A stretch of 64,000 nucleotides of DNA, taken from Thunnus maccoyii (taxonomy: Eukaryota; Chordata; Actinopteri; Scombriformes; Scombridae). A program made the position numbers and the translations under genes. Of this stretch, positions 42,646 through 55,662 are shown piece by piece. Position 1 is the stretch's first letter. Each line of letters opens with the position of its first letter. Where the stretch lies: the NCBI RefSeq assembly GCF_910596095.1, contig NC_056535.1:5861001-5925000 (forward strand), given 5' to 3'. A model generated the notes under the pieces. That model did not search any database, was not told the DNA's origin, and saw only the letters and a list, made by a program, of their open reading frames with translations.

Positions 42646-45567
42646 ACACAAACACGTACACTTAGTTGGTGGGTATGTTGCTAATTTGCTTTAAAAATGT
42701 AAGGCGATAATTTGCATCATGTTCAGTCTGAATACACCTTCACAGATGTCCATAGATCTTCAGTGGCATTAAAATCCAGCAGGCAGGTATTTCATACCAA
42801 TAAAGGTACATTTGTAGCTCACGAAGTCTTGAAAGTGATGACTACATACAGTCGTATATATACATATATAATCACTATACAGATTACAGTGAATTTTAAA
42901 CTTCAATTTTCCCCAAATATCTCATGCTTTGCCTGTGACTCTCTGTAATGCTGACAGGGCCGTTGAGCAAATGAATGTTTGCATGTGAAATGTTGTCAGA
43001 TATTGTGTCCACTGAGTCCTGCTGAGGTCTGTACTGACCTGAGCTGTGGTGGTGCAGCGGAGATGAGGGAGCCTCAGATCAATGGTTCAGTGTGTTGGGC
43101 ATAAAAGGAGTAATGTGCCCAAGAGAGAAGGGCTGTCTGTGCCCCAGCGCCATGCAGCTGTGGGACCCGGGCACCCATCCATGCCCTCTGCTCCATACAC
43201 TGTTAGTCCTCCCTCTATGGCCAAAACACTGAAAGCTGTAAAATTATTTCCATAGAGGATTGCACTGGAAGCACGTCTGTTACTGCAGTGCTATGTTATA
43301 TAACATTTTAAAATATGTGTCAAATGTGTTTTAAGTCATTGTTATATGTGGTGTTATAAATGATTTTTGAGAGGAGTGAGCACCAGAGTAAATGACATAT
43401 ATCACCTGTGAGTCAGTTACTTTCTAACCTGTGTTTGACTTACTGCTCTGCACTGTAAAGGCTGAAACAGTGAAGCAGCACGAGAAAGGCCGGAGATGTA
43501 TTTCTGTATTCAGGGTTTTTACAGTTCTTTCATCCATTTATCATGTGTTTGAAAGTTCAATGAGCTCTGAAATGTGTTTGAGTTTTTGCAGAATGGAAGG
43601 CAGAGCTGAGGCTTTCTTGTGACCACAGGGCTTCATGCTCAATAGCACACACATTAAGGCCTCTTAAGTCCACTGCAAGATATGTATGGTTTTTGATCTT
43701 AGATATTAGTTTCTCTGCTATACACTATTTGTCTCCTATGTTGATATAATGGTGCGTAAATGTTTTAAAAGACACTGACATAGATGTAAAACAAAATCTG
43801 TTCCTTGTTTCCTAGTCGAAGACAGCACAAACATGAACGGGGTCATGGTGAGTATGACATCAAATCCAACTTCCCTACGTCAACCATAGTGTTTCTGTCA
43901 TCTATCCCACTAAAGGAAAGTTAAGGGACTCACAATAGACAGATTAAAATAAGAACTGTCAAAATCGATGCATCAGAGGATGAGATAGCCTGACTTTAGT
44001 CTCTATGGATCAAACTCCAAAAATGCTGGATCCTACATTTCCCAGAATGCAACCCGATAGCAACTTTTTGTTGAACTCCGCCTGCTTGGTAAACAACCAC
44101 ATCTTAAAAAATGGTAAATGATACTGTGGCTTGTGTGCACTTCATCACTGATAAGTCAATGAATTTCCACTTTGTAATAAGATGGTGTCAAAAGGTGATT
44201 CTGATATAAATGCCGTGTGCACTGACCCATTGGAAAGTACTTAAACTTAAACTTAAAGCTGCACCAATCAATACTATATTATATAAATGATGGATCAAAA
44301 GACTAAATGTAATGTAAAAATGGTTAATCATAGTGATGAACCCACAGACAATTATCTATTTTGAATAGTGACAACAATGAATGGAGCTGAAACCTACATC
44401 ATACAGATGCTACTGTGAGGCCTTCATCATGAATAGACCGGACTGAAATTGGTTTTCAGTTAATGAAATGCCCCCCTTTAATTCAGTGTATTAAACTAGT
44501 CTCTGATTCAAATGAGGAAGCCACTAATAAACTTTAAATCAGAGGATAATTAGTACATTTATTACATACAGCATTACCGCTTAGTTCTTGATATGAGTCT
44601 GGGAGCAAATACAGACAAGAAGCACTAAGAAGGACGTTCAGTTCATTTAAAGCTTTTGTGCAGCAGAAGTTCAATCATAATTCTTTCTGGTTTATCTGTG
44701 AGCATTTCTTGGGAATGGAGCCGCATTTGAGGTTTTTGCCAATACATGAATCATCGAGCCACTTATTTTCATCCATCAGCCACTGAGTACACACAGGGTC
44801 AATAGCATCTGCAATTATATAAGCTGAACAGAGAGGAGTTACTCATGCATATAGACAGTTTCTCACTATAGCGTTGTTATTTACATTATATCTTTTTTCT
44901 TGTACCAAATACACTTTTGGAGAAACTGCAGTGTAAAGTATGATTTGTTTGAAATGTTAAATGTGGATTTGCATAACTGTTTTAAGGAAATTGTTTGTAT
45001 TGTATTTGTACCCCTGGTCGATTAATTTGACTTCTCTTAAAGCACTCAGCTCTGGTTTTTGCTGCTCTTCTTTTCTTTCAAACCATCCTCTACCTCTGAT
45101 AAATTTAAAATATTTCGAGAATTCTTTTTTTGGTGCTTCATTATGTCCCCAGAGAGTAGTGATGTTGTTGGAGTCAGTGCCGGCAGGCTGTTTTTGTTAT
45201 TATTGTGATGACCAGATGTGGGCAGGGGTCACAGATTCAGGATGCCACGGCTGGTTTCCTGTGCAGCTGCGATGGAGCTGTGCCGCCGTCTGCAAGCGTT
45301 GGAGCTGTCCAGACACACATGCATGGTGGAGCATGACAGGCTGGTTCCCCTCTGACCCCCAATGTTCCACAGATACTGCATGTAGGGTAAGGCTGCACAT
45401 GACACAGCAATAAAAATGCAATGAAAGTTTAGCTCCCCAAAATAAATAGGAAATCAACACTCGGACATCTCTGATCAAACTCCTTATCATTCATGAACTT
45501 CTTCTTCTTCTGCAGTGGGTAGAGTGTGGAAAGACCATGGCCATGTAAATGTTAAATTTTAATTTCC
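42646..45567. other. Intergenic stretch with one candidate short exon
   Basis: Mostly AT-rich. A splice-bounded 32-nt stretch at 43816-43847 is listed separately. Around 44015-44110 the text TCCTACATTTCCCAGAATGC resembles a fish dispersed repeat. No other feature could be supported. Confidence 0.4.
43816..43847 (+). other. Candidate 32-nt exon
   Basis: CTTGTTTCCTAG is a strong acceptor ending at 43815, and GTGAGTATG from 43848 is a strong donor. Between them ATGAACGGGGTCATG gives a start codon in an acceptable context and five open codons. No neighbouring exon is recognised, so this may be a chance pairing. Confidence 0.3.
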
Positions 45568-46020
45568 TTAAAGGGGAACTCCACCAATTTTACACATCAA
45601 AGTGTGTTTACAGGTGTTGGGGAGTACTACTTTACATGTGAAAAAAGTTGTGTAAAGCCTTTTGTGTCTCCAGAGAGCTGAATGACATAAATAACACATT
45701 TGAGTGAGTGTCAGCTGGGACTGAAGACCAGCCCTACAAGTTTGAAAATGAAAAAAATCTGGGGGAGTAGTGTTACAAAGAAATGAGGTTCAAGACCTCT
45801 GTTGCCTGCTCCTCATCTCTGCATTAGCCGCTAAACACACCTGAATCTGTGCTATCGAGTGAATTGCAATGTGGCTAATCTAGGCGCTAGTTTTTGACAT
45901 GGAAGAAGAATGCACGGAATAAGCAAAAGGATATCTCTGGTTGTGCTACATCAATGTTAACAATGTAAAATTGTGCAATGATATCCGGAGTACTCTTGAA
46001 CAAACAAAAAAAAAAAAATA
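45568..46020 (+). mobile_element. TTAA-flanked dispersed element, copy 1
   Basis: Begins TTAAAGGGGAACTCCACCAA. The same terminus appears inverted at the right end of the element at 55663-56106. The body includes TTGGGGAGTACTACTT and GCATTAGCCGCTAAACACAC, familiar teleost repeat text. The right end is approximate and no matching inverted terminus is visible, so the copy may be truncated. Confidence 0.55.
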
Positions 46021-46792
46021 GATTGAATATCAAAACACTCTGGGTCTCTTTAAAAATGTCTCAAAGGTTGTTATTCATTATCTATGAAACAGAGAGGATC
46101 GGGTGTGTAACATCCTTATCAGTTGAGGGCTTCCTCTGAATATCTAAAAAAAATTGTTTAAATGTTACCATCAATCATTTTGACAAAATACAGGTGTCAC
46201 CCTCTTTTGTTGGATATCTGAAACTATGTACAAGCGTAAAGGCATCTTTACAAATAAAAACAATTTGTGAACACTTATTCACATTAATGTTTTGTTTGTT
46301 TTCCTTGTCATTTCTCATCTGACAGAGATTGCACTTGAAATTTAACCTTTCAAGTTTGTGTTTTAGCCGGAGCACCTTCCACTGTCACGGAAAAGGTCAT
46401 GTGGTGGTGGAACAAATGAAGAGAAGGAAATAGCAGTGTCCTGGCCAACAGATAGCAGGGGGGGGACAGCGGGGAAAAAGGATCAGACAGGGAAGAGACA
46501 GGATGCTGCAGCTCTCCTCTGAGTCTTTTCAAAAACACTTTAAATCACTTGGACGGGCCCACTTTATCATTTCACGCCAGACTTTGTCACATTGGGAGGA
46601 AAATTGCCTGGGATGTGACTCTTTTACATAAACAGATGGGCTAAGCACTAAATGGTAGCGGTGTGAATAATAGAAAAAATGGGATATCTTGCCAGGTGCT
46701 GGGCAAAACAGAGCTCTTTTATGAGCATTCTGCATTACTAAATAGTTACTATTCAAGTGGAGTAAATATACTGTAGAGATGATGCTATTCTA

Positions 46793-46880
46793 GGGCGGCA
46801 CGGTGGCTCAGTGAGTAGCACACAGCAAGAAGGACCCAGATTTGGTTCTTGCTCTGTGTGGACACCTAAAAAATGTGCCT
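46793..46880 (+). repeat. Fragment of a GGCGGCACGGTGGCTCAG repeat
   Basis: GGGCGGCACGGTGGCTCAGT followed by CACAGCAAGAAGGACCC and TGTGTGGAC is a well-known short interspersed sequence of fish genomes. Only the head is present. Confidence 0.6.
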
Positions 46881-47426
46881 TCAGGGAGAATGAAAAGTGG
46901 TGACTTTGTGAGACAGCCAAATTTGAATGCTTTTCAATTTGTACTTTATTTTGGCTATATCAGATGGTGCCATAAAAACAGACTCAGGAGAGATTGATAA
47001 CATTTAACAAAGATCTCACTAATGGGAGGGACAAGGTCACTGTTGTGCAAAGTCACAAGTAATTCTCAAGTCTCGGATATGAAGTCTTGAATCAAGACCA
47101 ACAAGTCCTAAGTCAGGTCCAATTCCTCAGCTTTGTGTTTGGTGATTGAATGACATTTTGAAATAAATTAACTAAGTCAATTTACTAAATGTACTTAGTT
47201 AATTACTTAAAATTACTACTTTAAGTAATGAACACCTTTTGAATTCGTATTTATTACTTTCAAACATTTTCTATAACATTTAATAGCAACAGCACCTCGG
47301 TATGCAATTGTAACTGTTATTGTACGGCTGCATCTCCCTCCTTAGACTACAAATGGAAGAGAGAGCTGGCTCATAAATATCAGAAATATCTTGGCAGTTA
47401 GAGATTGGTCTGGTTCATTCCTCATC

Positions 47427-47680
47427 AATATGCATCAGGCATGGGCTACTACAGTTTAAGAGTGCTTCATAGGCTCCATCTGGCTAGCAGCAAAATGGGA
47501 AAACTCTTTTGAGGGGTAGATGAGAATTATTTAAGATGCTGGTGTGATCTGAGCAACCACAGCCATATGTTTTAGACCATCCTTTTTTGGACAGGGGTTT
47601 TTGATATCCTCTCAAATATACTGTATGTGGCACAGTTATTGATCCGAACCCCCGATGACCCTGAAGTTTGTGGACTTCTC
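47427..47680 (+). mobile_element. L1-type LINE 3' coding remnant
   Basis: Across frameshifts and stops the + strand reads RVLHRLHLASSKMGKL, CWCDLSNHSHMF and FWTGVFDILSNIL. That order (a Cys-containing knuckle, HMFW, FW..IF..LS.IL) is the C-terminal end of vertebrate L1-like ORF2 proteins. The copy is short and dead. Confidence 0.65.
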
Positions 47681-47699
47681 CACACTGCTTGATCGACAC

Positions 47700-48745
47700 C
47701 TGTTTCTTCTTAGATGGTAAAAAAATCTATCAAAACAAGTAACTGATATTAAAGTCAAAGTCAAGCTGCAAGCCTTTTTTGAGTTTGTCTAGTCTAAAGT
47801 TGATAGATTCATAACTCAAGTCTAAGTTTTATTGCACCTCTCGATTAATTATAGTTGATTGTATAACACAGTACCTGATTCCAAATATGAAATGTGTGTG
47901 TGAAATATGTATATTTTTAATTTTCAAAAATCCATTTGACTGGTTAAAATTCTCCCTGTAAAGTCTTTTAGTTTATCAGCCTTTTAAAGTTAATTTCAAT
48001 TCTGTCAGTATATTTTATACACACTATAAGTCAGACTGAAGACTCTAAAGTGCCCATCAATATGAATAATCTGTCTCTTCATGTTAGTCATGTGGTGGAA
48101 TAACCTGCCAATGTTTCTCAGCCTTCCACCAAGTGCATGCTGGGATAGAAAACTGTGCAGGTGGAAAGTGAGAAGAAGTGAATGAAATAATTATGATGTT
48201 CTGTCTTATTTAAAAACATCATTGGAAGCAGCAACATATCCCAGAAAACTAGCATATTTGCTTCACAGTGAGGACTCATCCTGTCTTTGATTAGCAACCT
48301 GCAGCTAATGGCTGGTGCCAGTAGAATTCTAAAGGCTCGTCTGAAGGATCTCACATGGATGATCTATCAGTTCTAATTTTTGGGAGCACTGGCCAGGCTG
48401 CCCTGGAGCTGTGCTGAAAGAGATGCATTAAAAGTGTAATAACAGCAGATGATGTATAACCAGGATTTGTGTGGTTTCACCAGTTTTGTTGTCTGCAGTG
48501 CGTCCACTGTCCTGCCAAGCGCATGTTTGCCTGAAGCCAAAGAATTTCTGCTTCAATGGAGTCATAAACAGACAATTAGTTTACACTTTAGCATATTGAA
48601 GTGCAGTATAAAGAGTGGTGAAACTCTCTGCCTGCTGTTGATCACAAAAGAAATTTATAAATTTATGTGGGTTTTAGTAGCTTTTATTGATTCATCATGG
48701 TTTTAATAGTGTTTGAAAGACTTCCAATTACAAGAATAAAGTTCA
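47700..48745. other. Intergenic, nothing recognised
   Basis: AT-rich sequence without supportable features. Confidence 0.35.
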
Positions 48746-48748
48746 GAC

Positions 48749-49500
48749 CATAGACTGTATATAAAGATAGGATGTAGTGATTATGTCACCCGTTGATTTG
48801 CACTGGAGCTGGTTTGAAGCCCAGAGTCGCAGCTCATCGTCGGCGCCATCTTTTCCGTTTAGAGACAGGACCTTCCAAGTAAGGAGTGTAGGATGTTTCC
48901 TTTCACGGTCTGCAAACACCTCGCACCTAAGCTAATGCTAGCTTAGTGGGAACACTGAGCGCTTCACACTTGGGCTAACAAGCACAATTTAGCTATTTTT
49001 GCTAAATTGTGTTAACAAGGCAGGTATCATAATCAAGTAACATGATATGTAAGAATTATTAAGCAATTTACATTTATTAATCATTTTTTATTGCCAATGA
49101 GTGAACGGGTTGTAATGGAACTTAAAAAATGAGACCTTCCCTGACTTTGTCAGGTGGGTTTATCAGCCTGTGGACCAATTTCTATGTGAATGACCTAGGC
49201 TTGATTTTCCGCGAAAACCCAATGGATGTGATGTTTTTGCATAGCTGCCTCCACCTCCACGTCACCTGATGTCCCCCTTTCATCCTGTCATAATTACGAC
49301 AGTCACTAGAAGGCGCTGTCACCTCTGAAACGACTAATTATTCCACCTCTTGGGAGGACATTCCCTGTATAACATCTAAAACACATTCTTGATTGAATTT
49401 GCTCAGAATAGTCATTTCAGAGCTGTATTATTTAAAAGATATAATAATTCGGGCAATTTGAGTCACATAAAAATGCTATATATGGTGGCTTTAACTTGGG
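48749..49500 (+). repeat. Dispersed repeat starting ACCATAGACTGTATATAAAG
   Basis: The opening, then TGTCACCCGTTG, GGCGCCATCTTTTCC and CAATTTCTATGTGAATG..GACC blocks, are familiar from a repeat scattered through percomorph genomes (from memory). CpGs are denser here than around it, which could mislead promoter finders. The right end is approximate. Confidence 0.5.
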
Positions 49501-50974
49501 AGTACAGAGTAAACATAGACCTGGCATGTTTGCAGTGTTAGCCTAGCCTAGGCACAGACAATGGAAATGTGACATAGGCTACAGTTGTATAATATCTGTA
49601 CAATATTTTGTTAATGTTACACAGTATTCAAGAAAGACAGCATTTTGACAGCTTCCTCATGAAGTGTGAGCTTCTTTCATATATATTTTATGTGGAAAGC
49701 AGAGCAGGGTGTAAATTAAACATTAAACACACCTCACATTTAAACCAGTGTCCAGCATGCAACCTGTAAAAGAGACATTACAGTAGCTGGTTGAAACCAA
49801 ACCAGCAGCACTGAGTCATTTCTCCTGACCTGACACTCTGCTTACTCAGCCAGTTTGGATAATTAAATTGTGACCAAAGCGCTGGCACCCACAGTGAACA
49901 AAGTACAGTACTAATGCATATTAATGTTCAATCACACATCAAAATGAAAATTTGCTTGTCTCTTTCCTCCCAAGCTCGGTCATCATTTCTCTGCATCTCC
50001 AGCTCCTCATTTGTACCCTTATGAAGAGTCACCTGTTGTTTCTCACTGCACAAGACATATAGAAATGCTTCAGTATTAAACAGACTGGATTTGAAGTAGT
50101 TCTGTAGTAATTTAAACAATATATATTTTAAGAGGAGCTTCGAAGCAGAGATCAATGGATTAGTTACTTAAGTATTTTCAATTTTGTTGGCTTGTAAAGC
50201 TGTTTATATTGTACATACAGATCCTGAAGCTTTAACAAAGAGCCAGAGCTGAACAGGAATGTAGCCACTTAAAGACACTTGGCTTTTGAATTCTTGCGCT
50301 GTTACTGTATGCACTTGAGGCAGAAGCACTATCAATAACACAAGTATCAAACACCAAGTCAAACACAAGTGGCCCTTGATAACCATTAAGCAGAAACATT
50401 AGTTTCGCCATGTACAGTATGTTTTAATTTTGAGATCGCAAATCAGAATTCCTCTTTTTTTAAATGGCAAATGCACTTTTACGTCTTATGCACCATCAGG
50501 CTCATCAAACATTTTACCCAACAACTCTCTCAGAGAGAAAGTCTTAATGATGCAACTCTGGGAAAATATATAAATATACATACAGGAAAACAATAAATGA
50601 GTGAATAAATGAGTAGAGAAACATAACAATGCAGATGCTTCCATATAGAGCACAAGGATTTAATGAGTATAAAAATAATGTGAATCATTTAATATGCCCA
50701 CATCTCTATCTAATTGAAAGGTATTAATCTGAGATTTTGGATGAACTTGTAAGACAGCGCCTTCCATCACCATCATGAAAACATCAAATGAGGAAATATG
50801 TTTTAGAAGAATGCTGTTCATCCTTCCAGTAGAGTTCAGAGACTTGGAGAATACAGAAGCTCTGAAGCTGTTGTGGAGGCTCATGGATTTACTTTATGGT
50901 GGTTTTTCACATTTGTCACCCATTATCATTATCATAACCATCATTTGGAGTCGGGTTTCTGGCCACCAGAAGAA
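49501..50974. other. Intergenic, nothing recognised
   Basis: AT-rich with no supportable gene, RNA or element. Confidence 0.35.
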
Positions 50975-51392
50975 TGTAAGTCCAATATTCTCACTTCTTT
51001 CAGCTCTATTTTTGCTCTCTACCAATTCCACAGACTGATCTGGCTCTTTAGCTGCCAAATGCTCCACTATGCTCACCAGCTAGCCACTAGTTTGTCTGTC
51101 TGTGGTTCAGTGCTGGGTAGGAGACATAGTGGGTTTACCAGAGCTTTATTACTGCTGCTGGAAATGATGCTGATGAGAGCATTGAGAGTGAACCAAAACA
51201 GTAAATTTGTAGGCTGAAAAACCAAAACAATGAGCTGAAAGACACTATAGAGCACCTTATCAAGCTGGGAGGAACTGCAGAGTTGGATCATAATTCTCCG
51301 TACGTTTGTCACTATAAGCCTCCACTTTCACATGCAAGATGTCATTTGATCCATTGTTAATATAAAACTCTTGATTACAGCTGCTTTAAACA
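50975..51392 (+). repeat. Dispersed repeat, copy 2 of 2 in this window
   Basis: Matches 42276-42645 in block order: GTAAGTCCAATATT, GATCTGGCTCTTTAGCTGCC, CACCAGCTAGCCACTAG, GTGAACCAAAACAGTAAA, AACCAAAACAATGAGCTGAA and a GCTGCTTTAAA end. It is longer in the middle, where CCAGAGCTTTATTACTGCTG has no counterpart in copy 1. Confidence 0.75.
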
Positions 51393-51399
51393 CATGAAT

Positions 51400-52479
51400 T
51401 TAGGAATATCCAAAGCACAAAGATGAAATAATGAACATGTTAAAACTAGAGCTCTGAGACAGTGCGTCAAGATTAGATAATAACTCAGGATCCGTTTTAA
51501 GAACATGATTATGTCAGTTGATATTGTGCTTTATTGGTGAATATTCGCAAATAAACTGTCAGTGAATTTAGCACAAACTAGTTGATGGACAGTAAACTTG
51601 GAGGTTTTGGGGCCTGGGGCACATTGCCCTTTGCCAGTCTTGTAATCCAGTTCTGGCAATAGACATGCATATTGTTAGAAAGGAAAATAATCATTATGTT
51701 ATCCTTTCCTACAGTGCTCACAGTGTCTAGTGAACTTCTATGACCTTGTAGTTATTGGTATTTTTATACCCTGTATAGGGGCCTTGGTAATATTACTGTA
51801 TTTCTTTTATATTGTTATCTTTATTAGAATATCACAGCAGTATAACCTTGCTTTTGTGCTGACTGACAGTGATTAATCAAATCAGCAACAGCAACAGCTC
51901 ATCAGTGATTAATTATATCAAACTCAGCTTGCCTTCCAAAATAATACCCTGTTAATTTATCAGGCGCAATTGGGAACTGATACCTCCTTATTATTGCTTT
52001 TCACAGGCGAGTTCCCATATTTCTGTTTACAACCGTGGTGACTCAGGGCGCACTGCCCTTTGTGCTGATGAATCCCATCATCTCTGTATGCAAAGGTGAA
52101 GGAATTAAGGCTGTGTTGTTGCTAGCAGCGGACTCAGTGATGAAATCAAAAGGATTGTGCCAATCCTGACGACACTGAAAGAAATAATAGCAGCTCCTCT
52201 GATACAGCGCCGAGGCTTTAAATATTTCATTAAGAGAAAAAGAGGGAATTTCTCTAAAAATGTAACATCTTCACTTGCTGACTAACAATCCAAATATATT
52301 TTTATGGTATAGCTCTCATTTAATGTTGCTAAAATCACTGGCACACACATCAATGCAGCTGCTGTGGAAACAATAAGGGATTATGTCACTCTGCTGGCAT
52401 TTTCCCGCATGTGTATTTAGATTTGTGTACTTGTTGACAGAGAGGGACATTTTTGGAGGAATGACACATGCGTTGTTGT
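51400..52479. other. Upstream flank of the CpG-rich patch
   Basis: AT-rich; no repeat or exon recognised. Confidence 0.35.
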
Positions 52480-53060
52480 TGGCTGTACGCGTTCCCCCTT
52501 GAACACACGGACTGTAGCCTCCCAGTGCGTGCGTGTGTGCGTGTCTTCCTCCCTCCTGCCTCCCTGCATCTGACAGTGTCCCTCCCTCTTTCTCTCTCCT
52601 CCTCCTCCTTCTCTCATTAGGCTTTTCACCGGCAAAACACCGACACACTCCCTTTCCCTCATACCGGGGAATAAACGCGGAGCGGCGGCAGGAACAGGAT
52701 TGACCCCCGCGGTGCGCACCATCCATGGTCCTCCCCTGGATGTCTGTCTGACAGGAGGGTATGTTGAAATGATAATATTTTTCCCCCTGCCAGTTTGCTC
52801 ATGTCGTTAAAAACCCGGGCTTGGTTGTGTTAAGTCTTCACAAACGATTTGTTGCATGTCGGGGCTTTAACGCTTCAGATGTCCCTCCCGTGTGTTTGAC
52901 CATTTTACGCGTCATGTCAATGATTACGGTCTCTGTTATATTCTCTTTGTGCTTGTGGCTGCTGCAGTGAAAAGACATTTATTCACGCTGCTGATGTTCA
53001 ATAGACCATCATTTTATAACGCGCATGGACTTTGCCCGCTTGCTTGCCGACCTCTACCGG
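52480..53060 (+). promoter_or_regulatory. CpG-rich promoter and candidate first exon of an unidentified gene
   Basis: CpG density rises sharply relative to 10 kb either side (for example AAACGCGGAGCGGCGGC near 52673 and CCCCGCGGTGCGCACC near 52706). A CT-rich tract lies at 52545-52620. AGGAGG/GTATGTTG puts a splice donor at 52759. The ATG at 52724 leads only to MVLPWMSV and a stop, so the exon is probably untranslated. In human 20q11 nearby genes with untranslated first exons include SRC and EPB41L1; either is only a guess. If real, most of 53-64 kb is its first intron. Confidence 0.5.
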
Positions 53061-55662
53061 GGGATGTATAATATTGTGGGAATGATCTTGGGAATAAGAA
53101 GAAGCAGGCGCAAGTTGTAGCTTCGTTTTGTGCCCACTGGCCCAGTCAGTGTTGACATTCAACCTGCGAACCTGCGAGCAGTGCAGTCAGATCCCTTCAG
53201 TGTTCCCTCTCTGCTGCCTGCATGGACTTTATACATGATGTTCTCACATCAAAGCACGGCCTTGCTTTTCATTGTTGATTTCTCATGTCATGCCTAAGTT
53301 GTACAGCTTCACAGATCAGCTGTTTCAGTTTGTGTCTCAGCCTGTCAAGGCAAACTGGATCTACCAATGGCCTAGGCAGTGTATTCTGAAGCACATCCAT
53401 CACTAATTGTGCAATAGCCACACTGACAGATGTGCACACACACACACACAAACACACACACTGAGGACTTACACAATGTTGCCATTGTCACACCCTTTCA
53501 TTAACACCACTGGTTTGCCTAAACAAAGTGGTTGAGGTCACTTTTTTAAAACAAACTGCAGAGGATTTTTAGTTCCTAGATTTTGACAACATTTTTCCTC
53601 ACTATGTTCCAGTCTGTCATTGGGACAGTCTTTAGCTGAGCACTGTGGAGACGTTTTGGCTACAGAGGTGAAGCAGCACTCTGCCTGTTTTTTCCCTGCA
53701 TGCTCAGGCAGGTCCATGTATGGAAATGGCCTCACCTTTGGTCCCTTGGCTTTCAGTTTTGTGGAATTACATACAGTATTGAAGATGAATGTTGCAGCAA
53801 TGCTCAGGCTGGCTTCACCTTCAGGATGCTTTACTAGAACTGTTCTCTGTTCTCACCTCCGGCAAATGTATTTCTCAGTCTTGTAGATTGAGTCATCTAC
53901 AGTTTGATTATCTTTGATATTGTTGCAGTGAACTAGCACTACAAAATGAAATCTCAAGGAAGGTCTATATCCTTAAAAGCTCTTTTGATTGTAGGATTTT
54001 TGACTCTTAAGAAGGTTTGGGCTTATTATATCACGTTTCTTATGGTGTTGGTTTCTTAAGTCCTAGCACTGGCTCATTTCCTCTGCAGAGTACAGAATGG
54101 TCTGCTTCCCGTTGCTGTACAGGTTACAGGAGAAAGAGTATGATAGAGTATAATACTTTGTCATACTCTTCCTCTAGGCCGCACACACTGTCACCCTCAG
54201 CTTGCAGACCTGCTGTCACACAGCATCCATGTCGTTAACATCAGACACACTCCTGTGCCTGCTGTGTCAGCCTTGCATAGTCAGCGTGCCAGCCTGCCTC
54301 CCTCTGAGTATCACCTGATGCTTCTTCTCCCCCCCTAACTGCCAGGGAGCCATTACCTCATCCCAACACACTGTTTTCTCATCAGTATCTTGACATGAAT
54401 TTGTGATCATACAGAGTTCAGACACATTGAAGTGAATTAGACACAAAGATTCTAGGTGTTTTTTTTTTTTTTAATTGTATTTTAGCGTATGTGTGTACAA
54501 AGTACTGGTGTGTACATGTCAGTGTTTGTGCGTGAGTTCAGATGCCTGAGGGTGCTGCTGGGATTTCACAGCCCAGCATGCTGCCTACCACCATTTGCAA
54601 TTCAAATGAGCATTTATGAGGGATCCAGTGAGGGTGAAGCAGCCTTCTTCTCCTCTGTGTCTCATTGGAGGCAATCATTCCTCACACTTGCAAGTTAACC
54701 CAACCATTTCTTATTGACTTTTCTGTCGGAAAAAGTGAGCCGTTAGTAGCTTCTCTGTATGAAACAGTATCATGGAGGAAGAATTTTGAAGTTGACCATC
54801 TTCCTTGAGTCACTGTTTGGTGACTGTATATACTGCATATATTGTACATACTATATATACTGTATATATTGTGTGCATAATTGTGTGGGGTCACCCTGTT
54901 GTTGCCAATGATGCAAAGGCATGCAACAGGTAGTATATGTGTGTGTGCGTGTGTGTCCTGTGCTTGGCTGTCATTGCTGTTGGCTCAGCTGAATGTTCTT
55001 TGACCCGCCATGTTTTTGTAGCTTGGTGAGTGTGGTCACGTCTCTTCCTGCCTGCTGAACTCCAGTGACCAATCACACACACAAACACACAAAGACACAC
55101 ACACATGGGTTTATACTTGGCCCCTTATTGACATAATGCATTCTCATCATCACAACTACATACCCAATCACAGCTTTTGACCTAAACACATGTTGTAATC
55201 CTTAGAATTGTTGTTATATTAACCTCAATGTTTCATACTATTTATGGCTGATGTTTTCTCAACAATAGCCATTTATTGTGTTTGCATTCTGTAGTTGCCT
55301 CTCTATATACTGCAGTTATTTTCACCAATGATGTTGGAGTCCGCCTTTCCTGTGTAGCATTTAAATTGCCTACCCAAACACAAGGGATTCAAATGAAACA
55401 ATGCATGCATGTATGTATGTATGTGATGTGGAAGAAAAAAAAAATGCATGTGCATGTTTCATGTATTCGAGAAGACAACATTCAGATTTACCATAATGGA
55501 AGACATGCTGACTGTATTCGTATTAAAAATACAGCACAATAAACCCTCTCAGCCCATGTTTTTCCCTCAGTGGTAGAAACATGTTTCATTTCTGAATGAA
55601 CCTTTTTCATTAAAACACACTCACTGTTATTATCAGAAACCAAATTAACCAGGGCTGAAATG
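53061..55662. other. Possible first intron, no exon recognised
   Basis: AT-rich with simple repeats: (CA)n at 53434-53461, and CATG/TATG units near 55403-55425. No frame resembles a known protein. Confidence 0.35.

Noticed and set aside
44961..45413. 150-codon + strand frame, the second-longest open frame in the window
   Set aside because: Trp/Cys/Ser-rich without any domain signature; antisense is also open over part of it. Not supportable as a gene.
52316..52726. 136-codon minus-strand frame over the CpG-rich patch
   Set aside because: Arg/Gly/Glu-rich low complexity expected from CT-rich and CpG-rich DNA; no family resemblance.
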